Both the position numbers and the translations under genes were made by a program. A model generated the notes under the pieces. The model worked only from the letters and a program-made list of their open reading frames with translations, made no database searches and had not been told where the DNA came from. This document shows positions 47,748 through 59,944 of a stretch of 64,000 nucleotides of DNA, piece after piece (the stretch's first letter is position 1; the number at the start of each line of letters is the position of its first letter). The DNA is taken from positions 37,218,652 to 37,282,651 of the forward strand of contig NC_133536.1 of the NCBI RefSeq assembly GCF_048544455.1. Direction: 5' to 3'. Origin of the DNA: Silene latifolia. Lineage: Eukaryota > Streptophyta > Magnoliopsida > Caryophyllales > Caryophyllaceae.

Positions 47748-47912
47748 TTCGACCGAGTACGAGTGCCTACACGACCGAGTAGACCTTACTCGATCTAGTA
47801 GTTGGGTTATTGGATTGAAATCCTTGGAACTGCCAGCGGAAACTCGATCGAGCAACTCCAACTCGATCGAGTAGAGGTCACTCGATCGAGTAACCGAGTC
47901 ACTCGATCGAGT
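47748..47912. promoter_or_regulatory. Palindrome array in the leader
   Basis: Dyads start at 47748, 47769, 47788 (first group: 21, 19) and 47842, 47861, 47880, 47901 (second group: 19, 19, 21). Three of the second group are exact ACTCGATCGAGT. Confidence 0.7.
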
Positions 47913-48723
47913 AAGTTGCTACAATACTCGTATTAAGACGGGATACATATGCTCTATTTCTTTCATTCTTCCTATTTCTCTTCTTACTCTAAACCTAAAC
48001 TCTTCTTAAAACTTCTTTTCTCTCAAATTCTTGGGTAATTCTGGTTGAAATCTTCCTGTTATTTCATTCAATCCTCTTGCAATTCATTCAAGGTAAGATT
48101 GCTACTCTCTTTCTTTGCTTTTAATCAATTAGTAGCACATAAAAGTGTTAATTTTCTGAAAATTCAATTTATACTCATGGATTTTGGATTATAGTTGTTG
48201 TATTTTGGTAAAAATTGCTTTAATTCGTTGTTGTTAATGCTAGAAATTGCAAAATCAGATCGATTTGTGGGTATAGTTGGACCGAAATTTCTAGGGTTTG
48301 TCTTACAAACTTGATTTTATTCATCTTTTGCTTACCTAAAGGGGAAAATCGACTAAAGGGATGTTATTGGTATCATGTTTGGTGTTAATTTTGGCTAATT
48401 TTACTCAAAAATTTTGTCTTAAAACTCCGTCTTAAAAGTGCTCCAAACTGAATTTCGCCCCAAATCTTTATGATAGTAATCCTTTGTGAAGCTATTCTTG
48501 AGGGATTAAGATCCCAACTTTCCTAGTAATGGTTAAAATTTGGTGTTTTAAAACTATGAAACCGTCTTTTATGAGGTAGGAGAGTAAAATGAATTGGAAA
48601 TTATTGGTGGTCTTATAAAAGTTTGCTTTAAATTGTTGTTCCTCTATATATGAGTATACTTTGAAAAGTTCTTTTGATCATGTAAGTACCTATTTTGTGT
48701 GGCTAAAAATATGTTAAAGCAGA

Positions 48724-50284
48724 TGCCAAGATCCGGAACTGTGACCCGTCAGAGTAAGAGATCAAGGGCCTCTAAGCCTGAGGTGGAAGAGGGGAGTCAG
48801 GGACCTACTGTTCTACCTGTTTCTGAGTATCCTGCCGTTATATTTGTTGACTTTAAGCAAAGGGATGCCTTTGTTGAGCTGACAAAGCGCCGTATGAAAC
48901 CTACTAGATGCATCGACACTACCATCCTTGATGACCTGAAGATAGAGGTAGACGTGAGACATATCTTTGAGACCTTGGTTTTCACGGGGTTGTATCGTCT
49001 TCGGAAGCACTCTTACCCTTTCTTGACTTTGGAGTTTATGAGCTCTTTTTCTTATGATACGGTAGCTAAGACCGTAGAGTTCCGTCTTATGAACACCAGT
49101 TTCCTCTTGTCCATGGACCAATTTGCTTCTCAACTTGGACTTGCTCGACCTCAAAAGGGATCTCCTAAAGATATCCCGACTTAGTGTAGGGCTAGCAGTT
49201 ATATGCCATGTTTCACTGGTAAGACAACTCCTACTTCGAGTAACATGTTGATTAATGATGTTTAACATGTCACTTTGAAGATCTTCCTCCGAGCTTTGAC
49301 CTGTTTGCTATATGATAGAAGGGATATGAGTAAGTTAAACTCACTTGAGGTTATATTGTTGGTCACCTATCTGAACCCCACCCGAGCCTAGAGAGTCTCC
49401 TTTAGTGTCCTGGCCATCATTTATGCTAGCTTGGCCTTGATGGCCACCTCTTCAACCCGGTACTTGAGTTGTGGTGCTATTGCCACACGGTTAGCTGAGC
49501 GTTTGACTACCTTTGAGGCCTCTTCGGCCCTCACACCTATGGTCCCAGTTGTGCCCACCTTGGATAGGGATTACTTCATCGACCAGAAATGGTTGAGGAC
49601 TTTGGAGGGTGGTGGGTTTGCTTGGAGGGTGTGGGGCATGGGTTGGATGAAACTCCCTAACCCAGAGCATCTCCCTTTGACTGAGCCTTTGACAGCAGTG
49701 GTGGTTGCATCGGACTCCGATGACGATGAGGCTGCCCCTAACCGGCAGTACTACCTAATAGATGATAGTCTTTTAGAGGTGATGCAGGAGCCGACCAAGG
49801 TGGACCAGTCTAGACATGAGGACCAGCTACCTAGAGTGGGGAGGGGTCCCAGACGAGTGAGAGAGAGAGCTTGTGAGACTCAGCCTGTACAGCCCATGCC
49901 ACCACAGTACCAGTACCCGAGTTACCCTTCTTCCTTTAGTCCTGCGATGCATGTGAGTGAGCTCACAGAGAGGGTATCCAACACGTTAAAGATCCGGAAC
50001 CTTCATGAGATGGCATACGTGCAGGGCATTGGGACCAACCTGGCCCAACCAGTTTGGTGGAGAGGTGTCGGGGATAATAGTGGAGTCTTCCACTTTTATG
50101 GAGTAGATCCGGCTACATGGGGGAGCCTAGGAGTTATCCTTTCGGTTGTCTGATGCCATGGCGAGTAGGAGGAAACTCAGGAACATGAGCTACCACAGGA
50201 CAGGGCACAGCTAGAGCCGGCATGTCTGGTGGAGGAGGAGTAGATGAGGAGATGGTAGAGGATCGAGGTGGTGACCTCGAGTGA
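48724..50284 (+). pseudogene. Athila ORF1-like gag gene, with stops
   Basis: The homologous start is the ATG at 48724 (MPRSGTVTRQSKRSR); an upstream in-frame ATG is at 48699. The core has IDTTILDDLKIEVDVRHIFE, YPFLTLEFMSSF, VEFRLMNTSFLLSMDQFASQ and LGLA. Then come WLRTLEGGGFAWRVWGMGWM, an acidic SDSDDDEAAPNRQYYLIDD, a Pro/Tyr-rich part and HEMAYVQGIGTN. Stops lie at 49182 (TAG), 49263 (TAA, shared with the sister copy) and 49390, with a frame change near 50120. The end is inferred at about 50284 by comparison with the other copy. Structural gag role only; no enzyme motifs. Confidence 0.75.
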
Positions 50285-51838
50285 TGGCTTTTCTTGCTGT
50301 TGTTTAGTAGGCTTGTGGCATTCGTTTTGTTTTGGTTTCTTTATACTTTGGATTTGTTGGTTTGTATCCGGCCATAACATGCTTTGTCGAATTGTTGGAC
50401 TTGTGGTATAGGTGAATGATGTCGGGGTGAAACCCCGGAGTTTGATTATGATTTCTTCATTCGGTGTTGACGTAAGGGTTTGATTTGACCAGTGGACACT
50501 CGATCGAGTGCCCCTCACTTGATCGAGTACCTGCTGGATGTGGCCTAGGCAGTGTACTGACCTCAGGGTACTCGATTGAGTAAGCCTTACTCGATCGAGT
50601 AGCTCACTCCGGACTCAATCGAGTGCCCTAAACTCGATCGAGTAGCCCTGTGAACCTTATACCCGTTCTTTAGATCTTGGGGGAGAAGCTATATGCTCAT
50701 ATTTTATACCGTGTTTAATAATTTATGCTTCTTTATATTTTGTATTGTATTCGATGTGTTATCAAGGTGGTTACGTTAATTTCATGGGATGACATGTTTT
50801 GCGCTAATCGACTGTCTTTCTAAATGATGATTAAGTTGTGAATGATAATCTTGAACTTGATATATGTCGGGTATTCATGTTCCAAAACAAGTAAGCAATT
50901 TTCATAGACATTAGTTTAATGCCGCTGCGTTTCCTGAATTCGTTTATCGTTTGTTTTCCGAAACATATGCACATGTATACACATGGTCAACGTAATGTCA
51001 ATAACGTGTTATGACAGTGGTTAGTTTCAAAAAGTATGTTAAAATGGTTTCGTCATGTCAAAATTGTGTGGAGTTATCTGTTCGTATAATGTTTGTAGCT
51101 CGTCCCGAAAGTGAACTTCGGGGACAAAATTCCTTTTAAGAGGGGAAGTGTAATGTCGCGTGAAGAAAAATGACAATTATGACAAAAAATATCACATTTT
51201 GAGTATTTTGTTGGTAAAATTCACCGTATTGCTGTACTCCATTTTGGGTTGTTTAACCATTTTGTTTGCTTAAAATTTAAACTTTGAACGTTAGCTATGT
51301 GAAGGTAATGCACGTGGATGTTAAGTGACTTTGTTAAGTAATTGAATTGTTACATTGTTGAGTGATATAAATGATTTAAATGAGTAATATGGGTGTTGTG
51401 GAAATAATTTAAAATGAATGTTAATTTGTTTATTGTATAAGTGGCTGATAATTTATTGTACTTGGTTGATTAATAAGTACTTGTTGTTAGTGAGTAATTG
51501 TTAGATGAGTAAATAGAATTGTTGTGCCAGATGAGTACAATGAAAATGGTGTATGGAATCGTGCAATGTTAAAATTTGGTTAGTATAGTAGAAGTGGTAG
51601 TAGTGTTAGTGTGTTTTCGCGTATAATGCTTGCTTGATGACTCGATAGGAGGTTGTATTGGATGGTGTGTTTCTAAGGTAGAAGATGATGATGGGTGGTG
51701 GGCGTACATGGATGGGTGGTATATGGGAATGAGTGTGTTTGTCCTTGTTGGGGTGAGTGGTTGTCAGCTGCTTTAGTTCACGTTGCACTTTGTGTCGTGG
51801 GGGATGATGAGTTGAACTTCGGGGACGAAGTTCTTTTT
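50285..51838 (+). other. 3' UTR of the gag-only element
   Basis: No supported gene. Palindrome array at 50498-50643. A polypurine-like CTTCGGGGACAAAATTCC...AAGAGGGGAAG at 51116-51147 is a second copy of the tract at 51812-51850. Confidence 0.6.
50498..50643. promoter_or_regulatory. Palindrome array in the 3' UTR
   Basis: Dyads start at 50498, 50517, 50570, 50589, 50613 and 50632 (spacing 19, 53, 19, 24, 19), mostly ACTCGATCGAGT or one change from it. Confidence 0.65.
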
Positions 51839-51851
51839 AAGGGGGGGAGAC
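51839..51851 (+). other. Polypurine tract
   Basis: AAGGGGGGGAGAC directly before the 3' LTR. Confidence 0.85.
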
Positions 51852-53160
51852 TGTAATACCCGTCCTTTTAGGGACCCGTTGACCGTCGTTGACTGACCTT
51901 AGACGGACGTCTAGATCTTTATTAGCCTTTCGAGTTTAGTCTTACGTCATAGTAACCCTTTGAGTTTAGATGGCTCGATCTAACGAAGGCTACTTGATCG
52001 AGTAGCTCAGTCACTTGATCGAGTAGAGGCCACTCGATCGAGTAAGTCATATACTCGATCAAGTAACTGGAGTTCCAGAGGTAAAATATATATCGCGATA
52101 TCGTGAAACCAAAATCATTTCATTTCTTTTCTCCTAAACCTAGATGTGGTCACCTCTCTATCCCTTCACCTATATTCATCCTTTTTGGAGCTTTTGAGAG
52201 TTGAGACACCATGGGGATGTGAAGCATGAGTCGGGTAGTGGTCCTGTCGCCGGAATGCTATGCATAGGTATGTTGTCATCATCATCATCGTCTTCCTTAG
52301 TTCAGTTATGGTTATGGTGATAGTAATAGATCGTCGTACTGTTTGTAATAGGTGGTTGTGGTGGTTGCTTGCCGTTGTGTGGTTGTATGCGGTGTGGTTG
52401 CAAATGGCTAGAGGTAGGTTTTCCTACTCAGTACTGTTAATTGTTTAATATGTTGGTTGTAGTGCATGATTGTGTCTGGTAGTGTGGACTGTTTGTAGTT
52501 GGTGGTTGTGTTTTGTCTCTGTTTCATGAGGCACGTCCTCGGCTAAGTGGAGTCACTTGAGGGAGTGGCTTCACGCCCTTGATTCGCCTTCTGTGGAACC
52601 CGCCACATGAGGGGATGTGCACATTAAGGAACTTGGGTTTTCGCTCGGGATTGATGAGCGGGGATTTGGTGGGTACGGCTGCGGTCCCCCCACTGGCGGC
52701 GAAGATTACTGGTTGCGACTGGTAATCTGGCAGGACTGGACCTTCGGGCAGTCAGAGGAGAGTGGGTGATTGGAGAAGTTGATGGGTGTATGTTTGTTTG
52801 TATCTAGTCCTTGTGTGTTCCTTCAGTTACTTATCTTGTGTGGTGTGGTTTGTGTTTTCTTCTTGTGTTGCGCCTGCCGTTATCCATTATTGTGAGCAGT
52901 CAGTCTTGGCAGATTGTTGTATGGATCTTAGCTGGGTGCTTGGAGGGACGAGTCTACCACCAATCATGGCAGCGATAGTTTCACGTAGTTGATAGATGTC
53001 ATGAGTTGTATCTTTTATTTTGGTTGATAACTTGTAAATAAACCTAATTGTTCTTTCATCGACATTTGATATTTACTATTCCTCGGGAAACCAAGATAGT
53101 AATGTCCTTATCTGCTGGGGAAGGTCTTGTTAAGGCTCATTGGTAGATGGGGGTGTTACA
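51852..53160 (+). repeat. 3' LTR (1309 bp)
   Basis: TGTAATACCCGTCC to GGGGGTGTTACA, nearly identical by eye to 45510-46827 with scattered changes. Dyads start at 51973, 51992, 52013, 52032 and 52053. Confidence 0.95.
51973..52064. promoter_or_regulatory. Palindrome array before the TATA box (3' LTR)
   Basis: Spacing 19, 21, 19, 21, identical to the 5' LTR array although individual bases differ. Confidence 0.75.
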
Positions 53161-54328
53161 TATGCTATGCTACTCGACTTCAAGTCCAAGGTGCGACCTA
53201 AATCCCGATCACGTCAACAAGCAAAACCTGTATTCAACCTGCTCCCCATATGATCGAAAATATCATATGGATAGGCCACCCCGGAAATAGGTGACAATTA
53301 CATAGACACACAAACGTCAATTTAAATAAATAAATAAATAAAGTGTGACACGACTCAAAGTGTGTGAGTATGCAACATGACTATAACATGAATGAAATGC
53401 TATCAAACAACCACCACTCCGATACCGGGATACGCCCAGACGTACCCACAACCACCACGGTGACACGCCCAGACATACTGACAACCACACTGGTACCGGG
53501 ACACGCCTAGACATACCAACAACCATAAATAGGTACCGGGACACGCCCAGACATACCGGGTCCGGAAGCAACCGGATCCCCTGCCAGACGTTGTGTCTCA
53601 ACCACATGAGTCCCTCCGTAACTCAAGCCATTAATGTGCACATCACTCTTGGAGTGGGAGGCTCCAAGAGGTGACTCAAGCATAAGACGGTCTTCTAACC
53701 GTCTTACAACACAACAATGACCATAAATAGAAAATGCAACACAACACCAATTATATGACTCATCATAAACTCAATCCCAACATATCATGGATTAAACTTT
53801 CTCAAATACCAACATGTTATCCCAATCGACTCATATATAGAAATGATGATGCAAGACACACAAATATGCACACAAAATTTTGAAACCAAGTAGGATAAAC
53901 CTACCTATTAGTATTCTTCACAAGCAACTCGAATCCCACACGATTGCGTCTCGCAAGACCGTCTTAATCCTATACAAATCATGTAATACTATCATAAATA
54001 CATCCTACACTATTATACACTACAAAACCCCTTAATACTACCCACTAATTACCCATATATACCTACTAATTACTAATTAAACAACCCAATTAAACCCCCC
54101 CAAAAATTAGGGTTCATACAAACTAGAGAAAGATAGAACTCAACTTACAAGGTGGATGGAATGAAGAGCAATGTGAGCAATCCCTTAAACAAAGCTTGAA
54201 TCCCATATAAATGGTGTTTGTGAGGGTTTTAGAGAGAAGGAAGAGAGTTTGGAGAGATAAGGAAGAAGATAGAATGAATGGGGATAAGAAGATAAGATTT
54301 TTTTTATCCCGTGTTCTGATTCAGCGCC

Positions 54329-54401
54329 ACTCGGTCGAGTGAGGAGTCCACTCGGTCGAGTGTCACTCACTCGATCGAGTGCCAAGTTCACTCGGTCGAG
54401 T
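54329..54401. promoter_or_regulatory. Palindrome array in the reverse solo LTR
   Basis: Dyads start at 54329, 54350, 54369 and 54390 (21, 19, 21): ACTCGGTCGAGT three times and ACTCGATCGAGT once. An A-rich TATA-like GATAAAAAAAA (minus strand) is about 20-30 bp downstream in LTR sense. Confidence 0.7.
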
Positions 54402-54538
54402 GCAAGGCAATTCTCAGCAATGACCAGTTTTTGTAAAACAGTCATATCTCACTCGTTTCTTGGTCATTTTGGGCGTGTGACTTACCATTGGAATCGTAAG
54501 AGAACAAGCTATCACCTTCAATTGGAATCACCTCAATA

Positions 54539-54646
<108 letters not shown>

Positions 54647-54817
54647 TAAGTTATGACAGTTTTAAGATGACTCTTCTATAGGCGAACATTATAACAATTC
54701 CGCTAAGTCTAGTATAGGTTATACTCGGTCCACTTTATAGTTATACTTCACTTCCGCGTAGACTCTGTATCCCAAGGTTCCTTTGTGGGTTCCAAAATAT
54801 CCAGGTATTACAGTATG

Positions 54818-55737
54818 ATTCTAAACTAGAACGAGAAGGATCATTCGTTGTAAGGACAACGCTCGCTAGCTCACACGTCTTCACCCCTAAGAAGCTACAC
54901 TATCACTTGTCATGCATGTAAACATGAACGTCACAATCAGTGGGGAGTAACTCAAAATTTCTCCCAGCCATATTATATCAAAACAAACATAAATAAGAAC
55001 ATAATTAAGACAAAGCATAATGAATACAAGATATAATTAACATGACAAGAGAAAACAATGATAACCATAGATCATACATGTTACCATGGATCACTTGATA
55101 GGTAAGGTAAGAATGAACGAAAATCATACATATCAACATGAGTAGCTTGATCTAAGAAAGCAAGAATGAACGGTGAACATACATGACAACATGAATAGCT
55201 CGATATAAGAAAACAAGGATGAATGATGAACACATATGACCACATGGACGGCTTTATATGAGAAGGCAAGAATATATGACAAGGGTAAACAAGAGGCTAA
55301 CAGCATAGTACAAGTGAGTGAACGCCATAGCCATTTCTTTCGAAAGCATTTTAACATACAATGTACGGGATGTGGCTACTAATGTCACATGAATACCTAT
55401 GGCTTGCACCATAGGTACGAATGGGAACATCAATCCCGCCGGTCATATCAATACTAGGTGGCTTGCATCTCACCCCCTAGTATTCGATAGGACCAAAAGA
55501 CATGAAGTATACAATTCAAGGCATAAACGCTTCCAATGACAAATGACGTATGCAAATAACCAAAACAATGCAAGACTTTTACTTCTCTTAGACTTATTTC
55601 CTCCCGGTAGGACGACAATAATATAATAGAGTCCTAGTCTAAATCTGGCCAGACTCTCGGGATAAACGTTTCCTTATTCGACATGCGATAAATATTTCGC
55701 ATCCAAGACTCGATCAAGAGAACGGAAGTCGAGTACC
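54818..55737. other. Probable old LTR sequence (reverse)
   Basis: No supported gene. Includes 2-3 loose 60-bp repeats containing AGAATGAACG(A/G)...CATACAT (55100-55230). The last bases GTACC (55733-55737) flank the next solo LTR. Confidence 0.4.
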
Positions 55738-57372
55738 TGATGTGTCCATTTTATATATGATTTTACCCCCATTTTAGCTTTATTTTTATGTGTCATTTGT
55801 ACTAATATTAGTGATTATGTGAGCTAATTTCGTGTTCTAGTTGTATTTGCTTGTTTCATTGTGTTTTGTAGGAAATTAAGCTTTTAGTAGCTTTTCCCGT
55901 CAAATAGCAAGCATACGAGTTCACGAGGCTTACAAAGACCAAGCATGACCATGGAAGGGTGTGTTTCCAAGCCCAAGCAAGAAATATGAAGCATGGATTG
56001 ATAATGCAAATGATTATACAAAAAGCCCAAAAGAGAAGTCCAAATTCATGTGGAAAATATCAAGTTTAGGATGCTCTTTGGATGCTCTTAAGTTGTGTCA
56101 TTAAGCATTTACCCAGGTGAATTAAGGGACATTAATCGCATGCATTGGATCCCTTGGAGCATTTAATCAAGAATTGAAGAAGAAATGGTCGGATTCACTC
56201 GACCCCGATCGGGGTGGCCTGTCCCTGATCAGGGTTTCCTTGCCCTTGATTTCTTACGTTATGCCCCTATTTCACTATAAGTAGGGGCCTTAATCCGTCA
56301 TTATAGGATATCTTTTCTTAAACAATTTTACTCTCCCTTAGCTTAAGCACACAAATTCTCTCATAGTTTTCATATTAGTTTTAATATTGTTAAGCATTTG
56401 GTTCTTGTTAAAAGATTTACTTTAAGCATTTGGTTCTTATAATACAAGTTCTTGTTCAAGTTTATTTGGGTTGTTCTTCTATTCAAGTTCCAAGTTTTGT
56501 TTCGGTAATTTCATTTCTAGTTTATTACGTTATTGCATTTTCCATTATTGTTAATTTACAATTCACAATTTAGTAGTTAGTATTTCATATTTGTTGTTAT
56601 CTCATTTCATTATCAAGTTTATCATTAGCATTTCTTACTAGTTTTCTCATCTTTAGTAATATTACTTTTCACGCATGTTATTATTATTTAGTTTATTCAC
56701 AATTTATAATATTTCATTTAGTTATATTTATATTATTATCATGTTTATCATTTCATACATAATTGTTAGTTTCATTTCCAACATGAGTGAGTAGTTACCT
56801 TTTGTCTAGGGATTAGGGAAGCCTTGCATAATTAATATATGTAAATGTTAAATTAGGTTGATGTAATATTGTCTATTTGTTTCTATCACATGTTTGCATC
56901 GTCGCGATTAATCTTTGTTTAGTGGTCATATTCATCGATTAAGTTTGTTAATTCGTTCTATAAGTCGAGAGGCACATAATCGAATTAGACTAAGGATGTG
57001 TAGTAGGACGACCTAGTCATAACGAGAGTTCTGTAGGACCCGTTCTATGGTTGACAATAAGGCCGAGAGGTGGTTGTCTTTAGCCTAAACAATTGACGAT
57101 GTTATTTATTCCGAGTTTAACATGAACATATATATACAATTGCATGTGTGACTCGACTCCCCTAGACTCATTTAATCATATATTTTTATATCGTTATATT
57201 TGCTAATCACCAAACCAACAAATTAAACATATCAATCGTAATCGACCTTGATAGAAGTCTACTCATAGCATTTCATAGTGCAATTCCGGTATCCTTGTGT
57301 TCGACCCCACGTACTACATTAATTTGTGTCTAGGAAAATTATCTTTGATTAGGTACAGGACAAAGCCTATCA
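55738..57372 (+). repeat. Solo LTR, Tat/Athila type (1635 bp)
   Basis: TGATGTGTCCATTTTAT...GACAAAGCCTATCA with flanks GTACC (55733-55737) and ATACC (57373-57377), 4 of 5 matching. It is relative in layout to LTR 3712-5094. A TATA box TATAAGTA lies at 56276-56283, preceded by a palindrome array of different sequence (56203-56254). No ORF. Confidence 0.8.
56203..56254. promoter_or_regulatory. Palindrome array, CCCCGATCGGGG type
   Basis: CCCCGATCGGGG (56203-56214), CCCTGATCAGGG (56223-56234) and a decayed CCCTTGAT (56243) are spaced exactly 20 bp. The array ends about 25-40 bp before TATAAGTA. The first two are perfect 12-bp palindromes unrelated in arm sequence to ACTCG. Confidence 0.7.
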
Positions 57373-57380
57373 ATACCTAA

Positions 57381-57530
57381 CTCTCGGCAGAACCGCCAAC
57401 GAGAGCGACAGAAATAGAATGGGACAACCATCTCTTGGTAGAACGGCCAACGAGAGAGGCGTCAATAGAGTAAGATGACCAACTCTCGGCAGAACGGCCA
57501 ACGACAGAGGCGTAGACTAGTCAAGAAAGA
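57381..57530. repeat. Three 51-bp tandem units
   Basis: CTCTCGGCAGAACCGCCAAC-type units start at 57381, 57432 and 57483. Confidence 0.85.
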
Positions 57531-57644
57531 AGGTATAGCATAGTGACATTTCCACAAGAATACGACTCAACACAAGTAGTAACTCAAGATAGGTAATTCA
57601 CCTTTGACAATGGTTAAAGATTGATAATGAATAAGTAAGATCTC

Positions 57645-57957
57645 GAATATGAAATATAAAACGTCATTTTATTCTTATAAAACATGAATAAACATTATAT
57701 TTCATATATACATGTTACTTAAACATAGTATAAACAAACGATAACAAATGAATTAAGTAATACGAAACACAAGGTAAAACGTAAACAAACAAATGAGAAC
57801 TCAAATATGAAATATATATAGCATCATTTCATACTTTTCTAAGATGAATAAACATTATACCTCATATTTACATGTTACTTAAACTAGTATAAACAAAAGA
57901 TGACAAATGAGTTAAGTAATACGAAACACGAGGCAAGACGTAAACAAACAATTGTTA
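57645..57957. repeat. Two ~158-bp tandem units
   Basis: AATATGAAATATA...GTATAAACAAA..GTAAACAAAC recurs at 57646 and 57804 with several substitutions. Confidence 0.8.
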
Positions 57958-58144
57958 ACATGTCATACACAACTACTACAACAAAGGTTTAGAGTTATAT
58001 CAATAAGGTAAAGCATAAAAAGGGGCAACTAACCAACCAAAGATGAATCCATTGGCCATTCAAGGCAAACATGACATATATGGGTGAAACATCCAAGAAC
58101 CATCATTAAACATGTAAATGAGTCTTAGTTAAAGCCCTAATAGG

Positions 58145-59936
58145 TAGAGGTGGCAGTCAGGACGAATTTGGGTAGGGTATGATCGTGTCGGGTCATACCG
58201 GTTTCGGGTTATATCGAGTCCTGACTATATTCCGGTAGGGTTCGTGTTACTTATGGGTCAGGTTAATCAGTTCAACTTATAGATGGGTTCGGGTTGGGTC
58301 GTTGTCGGGTTGTCATATATAAAGAGTCGCTGGTTCGGTTCGGGTCGGGTCTGGGTCAGGTTTTAGGTGGGTCGGGTCATCATTTGGTCAGGTTATTAAC
58401 GAGTTTTTTATTGAGTCGGGTCACTAACGGGTCCGATCACATTCGAGTCGAGTCGGGTCAATTTGTGTGTGTGATACGTTTTGCCTGGTTTGGCTCCTCA
58501 ATTCATTATCGAGTCGTTCCGATTATTTAACTAGTTGGAGTGTTTATATGCAAATCAAGGCGGTGGCATATATTTGATGACATGGCAACCTGAATAAGGT
58601 CTTAAATGATGATGCGACAAGTTTACAATGTACTATAGACGATAAAACGCGATTTTGGATTATTAAATGACCTTATAACGTGTTATTGGTTGATTGACGA
58701 CGTACGTTGCAATATAATGAGACGGAAAGTAATGAAATGTGGTATTTAGTATCAAGGATTGTTAATAAGTCGTCTTGGAAGGTTGTGTAGAGCATACAAG
58801 TCAGAAGTAGTTTCAGAATGTAACGTTAAATATCGAAAGCGTTCTTTGCATGAACCTTGTAGTTCATAGTTAGAGACTTCAAGGTGAGATTATGTAATTG
58901 TTAATATATGACGAAGAACGAATATTTTTGTTGACTATTTGCTTGTTTCGGTAAATAACCGTATTCCAAACACATTAAAATAATAGTGTAGTTTGAAAAT
59001 ATAAAATTTAAAATTTGAGTAATAAAACATAATGTTTTCACATTTAATTATCCAGATAAGACTTATATGAGTTTCAAAAAATCGAAATTTGAATTTTCAA
59101 AGTTAGCACCAAGGTAGAGAATTGAATTTGACGCATTGGCGCCAAGTCGAAAATTGAATATTTATCTTGAAAACATGTCGAAATTGAAAATTCGTCTTAG
59201 TTTGAATTTTCAAAGTTGGCACCAAGGTAGAGAATTGAATTTGAAGCATTGACGCCAAGTCGAAAATTAAATATTTATCTTGAAACCATGTCGAAATTGA
59301 AAATTCGTCTTAGTTTGAATTTTCAAAGTTGGCACCAAGGTAGAGAATTGAATTTGAAGCATTGGCGCCAAGTCGAAAATTGAATATTTATCTGGAAACC
59401 ATGTCGAAATTGAAAATTCGTCTTAGTTCCAAGTCTAGTTTTTATTTACTATTCTTTTATTGTCGATTTTCGCGAGTGGTTTCAAGAATAATGAATTATT
59501 TACTTAAAAATTAGATAATTTCGAGAAAATATTTAAAAAAAGTCCCATAATATTAAAATATTTTTAAAGTAATTTACAAAAAGTCGGAAAAAAAAAAATC
59601 ATTAAAGTGGTAAAAAAAAATGGAATAAGAGGTAGAAAAATGTTGGAAAAAAGTTTTCTTTTTTACTTTTTTTTTTTTTCTTGTCAAAGATTTAATTGTT
59701 GTTTTATTTCAGGTTACCTTTCGGGTCGGTTCAACAATCGGGTCAGGTCAGTACATGAATCGGGTTGGCTCGGGTCACGGGTCATCTGGGGTCGGGTCAG
59801 GTTCGGTTTCGGGTCAGCCTTAATCGGGTTCCGGGTCATCATCGGAGTCGGGTCGCAATATTTTCGAGTCCTATCGGGTCGGGTTTGCTCGGGTTCGGTT
59901 CGGCTCACTAGGATCAGGTCAGACTTGCCAGCTCTA
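58145..59936. mobile_element. Non-autonomous hAT element (1792 bp)
   Basis: Ends TAGAGGTGGCAGTC and, reversed, TAGAGCTGGCAAGTC. Flanking 8-mers CTAATAGG and GTAATGGG match at 6 of 8. GGGTCGGGT-type words crowd both ends (58160-58480, 59715-59920) in the same orientation. The middle has three 113-bp repeats. No transposase. Confidence 0.75.
59091..59430 (+). repeat. Three 113-bp tandem units
   Basis: GAATTTTCAAAGTTGGCACC starts at 59091, 59204 and 59317. Units contain TTGGCGCCAAG and are about 95% alike by eye. Confidence 0.9.
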
Positions 59937-59944
59937 GTAATGGG

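Larger units (their letters stand above)
45510..53160 (+). mobile_element. Complete gag-only LTR element (7.65 kb), TGTAATACC family
   Basis: LTRs 45510-46827 and 51852-53160 flank a primer binding site, a 1.9-kb leader, one Athila-ORF1-like gag gene and a 1.5-kb 3' UTR ending in a polypurine tract. There is no pol. Flanks TAGGC (45505-45509) and TATGC (53161-53165) match at 4 of 5. It is the sister copy of 12883-17749 and must be moved in trans. Confidence 0.9.

Noticed and set aside
53317..53607. Minus-strand ORF with repeated CLGVSRY
   Set aside because: Product of the GGGACACGCCCAGACATAC tandem repeat in the solo LTR.
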